DNA from: Bettongia penicillata ogilbyi
Taxonomy: Eukaryota > Chordata > Mammalia > Diprotodontia > Potoroidae
Assembly (NCBI GenBank): GCA_023548195.1
Contig: JAJHZJ010000252.1
Span: 5,557,242-5,621,241 of the forward strand
DNA: 64,000 nt
Direction: 5' to 3'
Shown here: one piece after another, positions 56,130 to 64,000 of the stretch
How positions within the stretch are numbered: position 1 is the first letter of the stretch
Layout: each line of letters opens with the position of its first letter
Notes under the pieces: generated by a model
What the model was told of the DNA's origin: nothing
The model's input: only the letters and a program-made list of their open reading frames with translations
Database searches by the model: none
Program-made: the position numbers and the translations under genes

Positions 56130-57002
56130 CCCTTTGAGAGGGCCTCGGGCTCATGGGAGAGAGGGAAGTGAAAGTTGAATATGATCAACATGAGGATCTT
56201 CCTAAAGAAGAAGGAGATTGCTAGAACCTCTGAGGAAAAAGAAACTGTTGTCCAAGGAATGATGATGTGAAATCACAGGTGGCATACAGTGACAGATGAT
56301 TTAGAAAATGTAAAAGCAAGAAAATGGAACAAGTAATGGTGTTTACTTTAAGTGGTAAGCTGTAATCCCTGCTGTGGGGCAATGAGGTAATTCTTCATCA
56401 GCCTTGTAACAATAATGGAGAGGTCTACAGCTTTCCCAAGACATATATCCAGTATGTGAATGAGAATTTCTCAAGAACTCGTCAAACTGGATGACTGCTA
56501 TCCAGTTCAATGATTCATGTAGGTGTAAATGATACTGCCAGAAGAAATCTAGAAAGCATTTTTAAAAATTTATTTATTTTTAGTTTTCAACATTCACTTT
56601 TATAAGATTTTGAGTTACAAATTTTCTCTCCTCCCCAAGATGGCATGTAAGACTATACATGTATAATTATGTTAAACATATTTCCACATTAGTCATGTTA
56701 TGAAAGAAGAATCAGAACAAAAGAGAAGAATCATGAGAAAGGAAAAAAGTGCATTCGGACTATAAAGCAGTTTTAAAAGGTCATAAAGTCTCAGTCAAGA
56801 AACAGAAAATCTTACAGGGGTACATACAGGTAGTCTTTCTTTTTCTTTTTTTTACAAAAAATAATTATGGCCAATTAAAGGCAAATACTTCAGAAGAGAA
56901 AGCCAGATTTGGGAGCTGAACAGCTGGTTAAGAAAGTGATGTCTGACAATGGTATTTGGATTTCTGTACCATAGTTTAAATATAAAGTGAGCCCTTTCCA
57001 CC
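56130..57002 (+). mobile_element. CR1/L3-like LINE, ORF1 part
   Basis: At 56510-56557 the frame MIHVGVNDTARRNLES matches the GxND-containing block of the SGNH-esterase-like domain found in ORF1 of CR1-group LINEs. After an antisense L1 insertion the element continues with 'ccagatttgggagctgaaca', 'gctggttaagaaagtgatgt' and 'ggtatttggatttctgtacc', which look like the end of that ORF1 (compare LNNWM..GFGFLDHG). Frames are broken. Confidence 0.6.
56558..56752 (-). mobile_element. L1 3' end, antisense, inserted in the CR1-like LINE
   Basis: 'ttttagttttcaacattcac', 'ataagattttgagttacaaa' and 'catgttatgaaagaagaatc' are the reversed L1 3' UTR. It begins directly after the esterase-like block. Confidence 0.8.
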
Positions 57003-57052
57003 ATCTTGGAGCCTGGGAGACCTTCTGGGGATCAACCTTCTAGAAGAGCAAA

Positions 57053-57385
57053 ATGTCTAAAAGACTGTGTTCTAAGGTTCCTTCTGCTTACTACAAATGT
57101 AGTCTACAAAATCATGGGAAACACACAGTAATCCTGAAAATGGGAGATGCTTTTGCGCATGATGAAATTGAATTCTCTTTAGATTACTGCTATGCTTATG
57201 TAAGACCAAATAACATCCTGGTGCCCAATCAATAAAAACAGGATGATCTGGAGAAAGTGATTCTTGCTCACACAAATTAGTGACACGGCCCAAGACATGT
57301 TTATAGCAATTGTGGTGCCAAAGGAATTAGACAGAGTATCTGTCCAGGGTCTAGAACACTACTGAAATCTAAATAAATGAAATTG
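57053..57385 (+). pseudogene. RPL35A (eL33) processed pseudogene
   Basis: Ribosomal protein L35A belongs to the large subunit and is normally 110 residues. This intronless copy spans about 333 bp, the full coding length. Conserved steps are recognisable: MSKRLCSK, then Y.K..L.N at residues 14-20, HTVILK, DEIEFSLDYCYAYV and RPNN. After a stop at 57233-57235 there follow a LEKVILAHTN segment (parent: KVTRAHGN) and, in another frame, SNCGAKGI (parent: SNLPAKAIG). It ends with an 'aataaatga' near 57371. It has stops and frameshifts, so it is not functional. It sits inside a CR1-like LINE. Confidence 0.8.
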
Positions 57386-57424
57386 CAGAGTTTTGAAATA
57401 CATGTTTTGTTTTTAATGCCCATT

Positions 57425-57510
57425 TTCTTCTAGTCAGTTAAGTGTTTACTATGTGCTAGGTACTGTGCTAATTGCCAGGAATATGAAGGAAGGCAAAAAA
57501 GTTACCTGCC
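57425..57510 (-). repeat. L2-type tail, antisense
   Basis: 'aagtgtttactatgtgctag', 'gtactgtgctaattgccagg' and 'aatatgaaggaaggcaaaaa'. Confidence 0.75.
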
Positions 57511-57517
57511 CTTGAGA

Positions 57518-57598
57518 AGAGTATATATATGTATATGTATTATGTGATATATATATATATGCATCTATCTATATCTATCCATCTCTCTATAGAAAGAA
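57518..57598. repeat. TATG/TATC microsatellite
   Basis: TATA, TATG and ATCT units. Confidence 0.9.
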
Positions 57599-57634
57599 AG
57601 TAAATGACAGATTTTAAAACACTTGAGGGCATAA

Positions 57635-57735
57635 AATGTTTTTTGCCTCTTTTTTATATCTCCCCATATATACACCTAAAACAATGCCTGGTAATCATGG
57701 GTCCTCAATAAATATGTATTGATTTATTGATAAGT
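57635..57735 (+). repeat. L2-type 3' tail
   Basis: 'tttgcctcttttttatatct' and 'catgggtcctcaataaatat'. Confidence 0.75.
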
Positions 57736-57739
57736 AAAA

Positions 57740-58295
57740 AGGTGTGGGAAGGACAATTGACTCAGAATTATTGAATATTAAGGAGATATACTCAAGAACT
57801 ATTGCAAGGGATATAGTAGATAATATTTGGGTAGAGATCAAGGGAAGCAGAATTAATAGCTATACTGTCATCAAAGTATGAGGCAGACAACTTGGATGTC
57901 AACAGGAAATAGACTCACAGCTTTGAAACCAATCATATCCTTAGCATGGGTTGATACATTTGGGATAGGGGACTTCAGTTATTTGAATGTATACTGGACT
58001 TCTCTTAATTCTAAGAAGAGGATAATGTCCTGATTAATTTGGTTTTTAAATGTGGTAGAAAGAACCAACGAGGGAAATGTCTATTCTGGATCTGATTTTC
58101 ACCAGACAAGGAATTGTTTACTGAATCGAAATGACAACGAACCTAGCTAGATTGTTTTCAGATCGTATAGGGGAAATCTCCCCTAAACAGTGGTTCAAAA
58201 AATGTAATCAGAAAAGGAAGTAGGATGATCAAGAGTTAGAAATGATGGAGAACCTGGGTACTGTGCTATTATGTAATGTTAGAAGACCTAGTGGA
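57740..58295 (+). mobile_element. CR1/L3-like LINE, ORF2 endonuclease part
   Basis: At 57959-58030 the frame gives GIGDFSYLNVYW, matching the (M)GDFN.P.I.W block of the AP-type endonuclease in CR1-group ORF2. About 50 bp later, 'tctattctggatctgatttt' gives SILDLIFTR, the SDHxx-preceding LDL.FT block. Distances agree with the family. Together with 56130-57002 it forms the remains of one element. Frames are broken. Confidence 0.7.
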
Positions 58296-58299
58296 GAGT

Positions 58300-58486
58300 T
58301 TTAAATCTTTGGGTCATGGATCCTTATGGCAGCATGGACAAACTTGGGGTCCTTTTCTAAGGCTAATGTTCTTAAATGCATAAATAAAATATAAAGCATT
58401 AAAAAGGAAACCAGTTATATTTAGATGCAATATAATTATAAGAATCATTTTTAAAGTTCCCTGATCCCAGGTAAAGAACCCTTAAG
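58300..58486. mobile_element. MER5-like hAT remnant
   Basis: 'catggatccttatggcagca', 'aaaggaaaccagttatattt' and 'ctgatcccaggtaaagaacc' match the third MER5-like pattern in the window. Confidence 0.6.
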
Positions 58487-58615
58487 TAGAGGAAGGCCTT
58501 TAGCACATATGGAATGCACTCCCTACAGAGGAATTATGGAAGAGCATTGGGCAAGATTCACACAAAATGAAAAGACACAAAAAGGCAGAAACCTGTACCA
58601 TTGGAAGACACCCAC

Positions 58616-58915
58616 ACCAATGAGATTTTCAATGTTTGATTGTTTTAGTTGTGTCGGACTTTCCATGACCCCATTTGGTTTTTTTGTCTGTTTGTTTTGT
58701 TTTGTTTTTTAGCAAAGATTCTGGAGTGGTTTGCCATTTCCTTCTCCTGCTCATTTCCCAAATGGGAACTAATGCAAACAGGGCTGTGACTTACCCAGGG
58801 TCACACAGATAGCAAGGGTCAGAGGCCAGATTTGGACTCAGGAAGATCATATTCCCCAACTCCAGACCTGACACTCTCTCCACTGTGCCACCTAGCTGCC
58901 CATACCAATGAGATT
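58616..58915 (-). mobile_element. tRNA-type SINE, antisense, perfect 12-bp target duplication
   Basis: The body (58628-58903) reads 'catgaccccatttggttttt', 'gattctggagtggtttgcca', 'cacacagatagcaagggtca' and 'cactgtgccacctagctgcc'. The flanks 58616-58627 and 58904-58915 are both 'accaatgagatt'. A TTTG/TTTTG expansion lies at 58684-58710. Confidence 0.95.
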
Positions 58916-58966
58916 AGAGATTCTTTATAGTACTGAAGATGTATTTATTCATAATATTGAAGATTT

Positions 58967-59150
58967 GGGCAACTAGGTCACACAGTGGCTAGAGTGCTGT
59001 ATTTGAAGTCAAGAAAACTGGCCTTCCTGAGTTCAAATCTGGACTCAGAAAATGACAAGTTATGTGACCCTGAGCAAGTCACTTAACCATGTTTGCCTCA
59101 GTTTCCTCATCTGTAAAATGAGCTGAAGAAAACTACACCATTTCTTAAAC
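58967..59150 (+). mobile_element. tRNA-type SINE, sense, 3'-truncated
   Basis: 'gggcaactaggtcacacagt', 'cttcctgagttcaaatctgg', 'gttatgtgaccctgagcaag' and 'tcctcatctgtaaaatgagc', then sequence identity fades near 59130. Confidence 0.8.
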
Positions 59151-59819
59151 TCTGCCACCTATCTGAAAAAGAAGCTAATAGGAACATCTTCTAATTGTCA
59201 TCTTAAACCACTTTCATGATTAAAATAAACTACCATCTACATATGTAATGTTTTCTAATTTCAAACTTTGTTTTACTGTTGTTAAGCTAGTAATAACAAA
59301 ATCATGGCAATATTTCGGCTATTAATAAACCATTTCCTTATCTATAAAATAAAGGCACTAAATCAGATGACTAGCAAGATCTAAATTCCAGCTCTAAAAA
59401 ATATTCATGAGTCCATGAACGTTTGCAAGGAAAGATATTTTAATTTTAATCTTTTACATGGGACTTTTATTGTATGCTATAATATTTGAAGGAGAATTAT
59501 ATATGTTAATAAAATTAATTTCAAAAAATGCAATCTCTACGAGGAAGTGATTGGAACCTATTTCCTTATTTATAAGTTCAAATATTTCATCACATTTAAT
59601 CTTATCAGAAGGAGTATCCAATTTGTTTTCATTTGAATAATAATAATATATTTCATCTTCTCTTGGCATGATTATATTTTTCACAATGCAATAAGGCTAA
59701 AAGACCTGGAAACAGGTTTTTGTATATCTATTACACTAACATAATGCTAAAACAGTCAGTTGGGGAACAAATAGACCAGTTTATTGGGAGAAAGAAAGAA
59801 CTCAAAGAAGTTTATGTGT
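59151..59819. other. No recognised feature
   Basis: Very AT-rich. The minus frame at 59454-59684 is N/I/Y/K-rich without a motif. Confidence 0.4.
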
Positions 59820-59827
59820 ATATGCTT

Positions 59828-59955
59828 TTGAGAGAAACTGAGAGAAGGAGAGACAATGGAGGGAGAGAGAGACAGGGAGAGGGAAGCAGGGAGTAAGGAA
59901 GGAGAGAGACAAAGGGGGAGAGAGAAAGAGAGGAGGAAGAAGAAGAGAGAGAGAC

Positions 59956-59995
<40 letters not shown>

Positions 59996-60030
59996 CCAGA
60001 TAGAGAGGGAGAGAGAGAGATCGGGAGAGC
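59828..60030 (+). repeat. (GA)n-rich low-complexity tract
   Basis: GAGA with interspersed C and A. Four overlapping frames across it (R/E or L/S repeats) are artefacts. Confidence 0.95.
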
Positions 60031-60766
60031 ACAACCAGCTGATTGACTGAATACATCATTTTTGAACTGATTGCCCAGGGCCTTGTAGGCATAATCAGAC
60101 CCTTCAAAAGGAACTGCACTCTGATTCTTCATTTCGTCTTTCATTTTAATGGATCAGATACAGAACTAGGAATAAAGTCCAGCTCTACCCATTGGTCTGC
60201 GACTTGTGAAAGATATGTTTCTGCAATTCTTTTGGCAATAACAGAACTTTAAAAATAACTCTCATTTATTTTTTAACATTTTCTACGCAATACAAAATGA
60301 AATAGGCCTGAAGTGCTCCAAAATACTTAAAGTTCTATATGAATGTTATAATCGGAGGTCATTTTGATATTATCTCTGTGACCAGCCTGCTAGCTAGGAG
60401 CAACATCTAGTTTAAATCAAAGATAATAGAGATGATCCACCTTCATAATTTTTTGCATGCATTTTGAGACCATGTGAGCTGCACCAGCATGTTCCCACTT
60501 AACTCTATTGACCAGTTCCATGAAAACAAAACCTTAGGAGAAACATTACTTGGGATAATTTAATCCACAAGAAAAGAGCTAACTAAAGCAAAGCAGGAAA
60601 TACCCTGGAGCAGAATAGGGGGTGAGAACCCAAGATAATTTGGTGGATAATTTATTGACTTTGCAGTATGGTTTGAGACATTATTGTGGGATTGTAGTTA
60701 CCATATTTTAACAAAATTATTATAAAATTTCATTTTTATGACATTACTTGGTGCTCCTTGATTCTG
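60031..60766. other. No recognised feature
   Basis: Unique-looking DNA. Confidence 0.4.
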
Positions 60767-60825
60767 TATATAAACACAAGTCTTTGTGTTTATATATCTT
60801 CTGTATATAAAACACAAGTCTTTGG
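60762..60825. repeat. Hairpin plus partial direct duplication
   Basis: 'tatataaacacaa' (60767-60779) and its perfect reverse complement (60784-60796) flank a 4-nt loop. The first arm is repeated directly at 60799-60825 with one extra A. Confidence 0.9.
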
Positions 60826-61439
60826 ACTATCTTATTCCTTCGTCCTAAACCACGTTATCCCCATCTCCTTATCCTCACCTTTTCCCACATTTGCATGGAA
60901 ATTACCAAGTACATGTTGATTTAATAAACCAATGGGTATAATGACTTAATTTGGAGAACATTAACAAGTTCTCCATAGAATTTCTCTCTCTTTTCATCCT
61001 CAGCAACCAATGTTGGTATTACTTGGCAATTATTTTCAATATGGTGTTTTTGCAAAACTTCTCATTAGTACTATGATAAAAAATATATTTCATGAAGTAA
61101 TGCTCATTGTTCCCTTCAGACAGAGTTATCCAGAAGTGTGTTGAAGCCAACCCAAATCAGATTATGAAAACTGATTATTAAATTTTCAGTGTGATATTTA
61201 CATCTTGGAAACTGGCAAAGGTAATGAATCAGAGCTTGATTTATTGTTTTGTTAATGATGTAGATTTTTAAAAAAAACAGACAATTAATAACATAGATTC
61301 GATTTAAAAGTTTGTCTTGTGTATGAACTAGCTAGTAGCACACGCCTGGTTATGATAAAAGTCACTCTGTCAACTCCCATCTTGTCTCTCCAAGAGAAAA
61401 TGACTCCTTGAAAACTCGAATTGAACAAGGGGAAAGCCA
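60826..61439. other. No recognised feature
   Basis: AT-rich DNA. Confidence 0.4.
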
Positions 61440-61740
61440 GCAGTTATAGGAGATCAAAAAAATAACAAAATGAAATATAAAGAATGAAAAAAAAGAAAAG
61501 AAGGTGAAACATCCCATAATAACAACAAGTGAGCTAGAGAACAGATGATGAGAAAACATAAGAAAAATTGGACTACTTGAAAGCAACACAAAAAAAAGAA
61601 TCTTGATACAATAATACAAGAAATAATTAAAGAAAATTGTCCTGACGTGCAGAACAAGAGGGGAAAGTAGAAATAAAAAAAAAAACACCAATCATCACCT
61701 GAAAGAGATCCTATAAGGAAAGCCTACAGGAATATTATGT
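61440..61740 (+). mobile_element. L1 ORF1 fragment
   Basis: 'gagaaaacataagaaaaatt', 'ggactacttgaaagcaacac', 'aagaaataattaaagaaaat' and 'tgtcctgacgtgcagaacaa' parallel the ORF1p segment NIRIIGLPES..EIIKENCPE. It is followed by 'cacctgaaagagatcctata' (HR.PPERDPKR). Frameshifts are present. Confidence 0.75.
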
Positions 61741-61807
61741 CTGTGAGCTACCTTTCCATTTAACTACACCATCATTTTTTTTTTACTTCGAGTTCCATTT
61801 ATACCAG

Positions 61808-61978
61808 AGATTCTTAACCTTTTTTGTGTTGTGGACTCCTTTGACAATCTGGTGAAGCATATAAACCCCTTATTGAAATGTTTTCAAATAATTAATAGCA
61901 ATATTGCAGTTGGATGTTATTGAAAACAAAGATAAATTTTTTTTCTCAAAGAAGTTCATGGACCCTACCCCTGAAATG
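61808..61978. mobile_element. MER5-like hAT remnant
   Basis: It begins 'cagagattcttaacctttt' and has 'gtggactcctttgacaatct' and 'aagttcatggaccctacccc', an imperfect inverted layout like the copy at 2062. Confidence 0.65.
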
Positions 61979-62284
61979 CCACTAAGTAGGATTTGCCTTC
62001 CATATCTGGCTGTACCATTTTCTGCCTAACCTCTAGCCTTTAGAGGAAAGAGAAATTATAAAAAGGGATGATCATCTAATCACGTGCTTTCCATCTCCCC
62101 TTGTCCTGGTCTCCAGCCTGATCTCCAACTTTGTCTGGGAAGAGGAGTGGTACCTTCACTCAATAATGAACATTCCTACACTTGGTCATACTCTACACAT
62201 CCCAGTGATTCTGAACCCCTGTAGGTCATCAATAAACACCATTTTCTACTCCCCATTACCCAATGTCATATATTATTACATTTT
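61979..62284. other. No recognised feature
   Basis: Mixed sequence. Confidence 0.4.
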
Positions 62285-62400
62285 TCCTAACTTTGAACCA
62301 ACCTTTTGTTTCTGGTATAAACCCAATGTGGTCAAAGTATATAATTTTAAAGATATGTTGTTGCAATCTCTTTTAAACTATTTTTGCATCAAAACTCTGA
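62285..62400 (-). mobile_element. L1 ORF2 fragment, antisense
   Basis: 'ttctggtataaacccaatgt' and 'ggtcaaagtatataatttta' resemble the reverse of the RT region after the catalytic box ('ctgggataaacccaatttggtcatagtgtat'). Confidence 0.5.
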
Positions 62401-62764
62401 TCTTTGCATAAGTGAATAACCTTGAGGGCCCCCAGAGAGGTCAGATTAAAACTATGGCTACCAAGAGTCAGAGAATGAGCAAGAAACTTAGTAAAAGCCC
62501 TAAACATAAGAAGACATAGGGAAGGAGAGAAAAGAAATGATGAAGCAGGAAGGAAAAGCTAGATTCTATGAATTCTAGATCTATCAAACAGCACTTATAG
62601 ACAGCTATTTTATATCCAGGTCTAGGCCAGACTTTCCTAAGTAGGTCTAATCTGACTACAGGATGGGGACAGAGATCCAAGAATTGCCCCAGGCCTGAGT
62701 AATATGGACTGTGGTGACCGGAGATCAAATTTTTACAAAATGTTGTATACTACCCCATAAGAAG
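62401..62764. other. No recognised feature
   Basis: Mixed sequence. Confidence 0.4.
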
Positions 62765-62960
62765 TTTACTATAAATTATTTGAAGCAGTAATTTTTTGTT
62801 ATAGTAAAGAAACAAAAAGATTACCCATCAACTGGGGAATGGCTGAACAAACAAGTGTATGTGGAAGCAATAGAATATTATTGTACTGTAAAAATAACAA
62901 AAGGGTTGGATTCAGAGAATGCCATACACTATAATGTTCAAGAAGTTTTCCTAGAGAGAC
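62765..62960 (+). mobile_element. L1 fragment near ORF2 end
   Basis: 'cccatcaactggggaatggc', 'tgaacaaacaagtgtatgtg' and 'aatagaatattattgtactg' match the L1 end-of-ORF2 sequence. Confidence 0.75.
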
Positions 62961-63199
62961 AGCCTATGGTACCACCCAAAGCACTGTTAACAGGCAATCT
63001 TGCCAGGAACCACTCTTTTCAATTTTTCTTTATTATAGATAGATATCAAGGATGTGTCAATGTGAATATTTGTTTTTCATTTTTATGTCTCGTGAAAATA
63101 TACCCAAATCCATCTCTCTATCCCAATCCTGTCCCTATATGCTCTCTCTGGTACATTGGGTAGGGAATATTTCCACTATAGACAATCAGTCCTTAATTT
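62961..63199. other. No recognised feature
   Basis: Mixed AT-rich sequence. Confidence 0.35.
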
Positions 63200-63296
63200 T
63201 GGAGGACTGAATGTCTTTACCTTTCTTTATATCCCCCAGGATTTGGCACGGTGCCTAGTATATAGCAGACTCTTAATAAATGTTTATTAACTTGCT
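63200..63296 (+). repeat. L2-type 3' tail
   Basis: 'tacctttctttatatccccc', 'aggatttggcacggtgccta' and 'gactcttaataaatgtttat'. Confidence 0.8.
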
Positions 63297-63544
63297 GGGT
63301 AGATTTAGGGCACTACATGGGTTTTAAAATCAAGAAATATAACTCAAGATACTAAACTTTGGCTATGCTGATAAGTTCACATACAGATTGGCTGAAATAA
63401 CATATTTTAATCACACCAGCACAAGGACTGGCATGATATCTTTTGTGGAGGGGGGGAAGTGGGGGAGATGGAGAAGAAAAGCCCCCAATCTGCTCATTTC
63501 ATCTCTTCACAAGATTTTGCTCCAAGAAGTATTTTGTTATCATT
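63297..63544. other. No recognised feature
   Basis: Mixed sequence with a G-rich patch near 63447. Confidence 0.35.
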
Positions 63545-63602
63545 TAAATCACAGTGCCTAGTAGTGCAGAGTAGACACTCAGCAAATGTTTATTGAGTGT
63601 CA
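63545..63602 (+). repeat. L2-type 3' tail fragment
   Basis: 'cacagtgcctagtagtgcag' and 'cactcagcaaatgtttattg'. Confidence 0.65.
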
Positions 63603-64000
63603 TTAAATATTTCTTAACAGTTCTTATTAAGAACTAGCCCCAAAAGCAATGCTACAATTTGACTCATGTTTCCTCCAGTCTCACAAGCTGATGACAGTAT
63701 CTTTGAGCTGATTGAATGTAACCTTGTTCTAGAGATGGACTCTCCATTGGTGCCACTCTATAAACTGGTGAGACAAAGCAGTGCTTTATTTTTTGTCTCC
63801 ACATAATTTGAATAATAATTAACTGTTGAGAGGAGAGGATGAGCTGTACTGTCACAGATGGGTTGTGTGCTCTGGACTGCAGTAAACACAATCAGGGAGA
63901 ACATTTGACTATTCTAACTGTGAGAACACCAGACTCACTCTTGTGCCTTTCAGATCGTCTCTGAAGAATCATTGGCTTTATAGAAACATTTCTTCTGTGT
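63603..64000. other. No recognised feature
   Basis: The 75-residue minus frame at 63664-63891 has no recognisable motif. The window ends here without a gene boundary. Confidence 0.4.

Noticed and set aside
59756..60144. Overlapping Leu/Ser-rich and Arg/Glu-rich frames
   Set aside because: They are products of the GA-rich tract, not proteins.

Overview
The window looks like non-coding nuclear DNA from a marsupial (metatherian) mammal. It is AT-rich and CpG-poor and is packed with repeats of types I associate with marsupial genomes: tRNA-derived CORE/MIR-like SINEs with a tail reading like 'ccccaaatggggtca..gagt.ggacac', long L2 LINE copies with the 'cacatagtaggcacttaataaatg' 3' tail, L1 copies with a marsupial-type 3' end ('atggaatactattgtgct'), a BovB/RTE-like fragment, CR1/L3-like remnants, and MER5-like hAT remnants. 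I cannot fix the species. All family names come from memory of consensus sequences, not from a search, so repeat boundaries are usually good to a few tens of bases.

I find no intact host protein-coding gene. Three processed gene copies are recognisable: a 5'-truncated SNX7 retropseudogene (9231-10435, +), an RPL35A retropseudogene (57053-57385, +) and a nearly full-length 7SL (SRP) RNA copy (50947-51240, +). Several short open frames (for example 3512-3766 and 40089-40412, both -) match nothing I know.

Layout. 1-9 kb: old SINEs, an L2 fragment, a hAT remnant and microsatellites. 9.2-10.8 kb: SNX7 retrocopy. 12.1-14.8 kb: a minus-strand L1 block with an internally deleted L1 (5' part joined directly to 3' end) beside a second L1 5' end. 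14.9-16.7 kb: sense L2 split by a SINE with a long TAG tail. 20.3-22.3 kb: L1 ORF2 to 3' end. 23-24 kb: a 33-bp-arm hairpin and an L1 ORF1 remnant. 25.8-27.8 kb: antisense L2 with a BovB-like insertion, then the 3' end of a LINE coding a C2H2-type finger. 29.2-29.7 kb: L1 with an internal inversion and 20-bp flanking repeats. 33.2-34.3 kb: L1 ORF2. 34.3-36.4 kb: mostly unique sequence. 36.57-37.5 kb: the only GC/CpG-rich island. 38-39.4 kb: antisense L2. 42.3-44.2 kb: sense L2 interrupted by an LTR-like block. 44.4-45.0 kb and 46.5-49.1 kb: L1 copies. 50.9 kb: 7SL copy. 53.5-55.0 kb: an L2 broken by at least three later insertions. 56.1-58.3 kb: a CR1-like LINE (esterase-like and endonuclease motifs) broken by an L1 and the RPL35A copy. 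58.3-64 kb: SINEs, hAT remnants, GA-rich tract and L1 fragments.

The elements do not form a pathway. What can be read is insertion history: target-site duplications, nesting order and a SINE family sharing its 3' tail with a LINE. I did not find a previously undescribed functional system. The best items for follow-up are the 23.03-kb hairpin, the 36.6-37.5-kb CpG-rich island, the inverted L1, the internally deleted L1 and the SINE/LINE tail pair.
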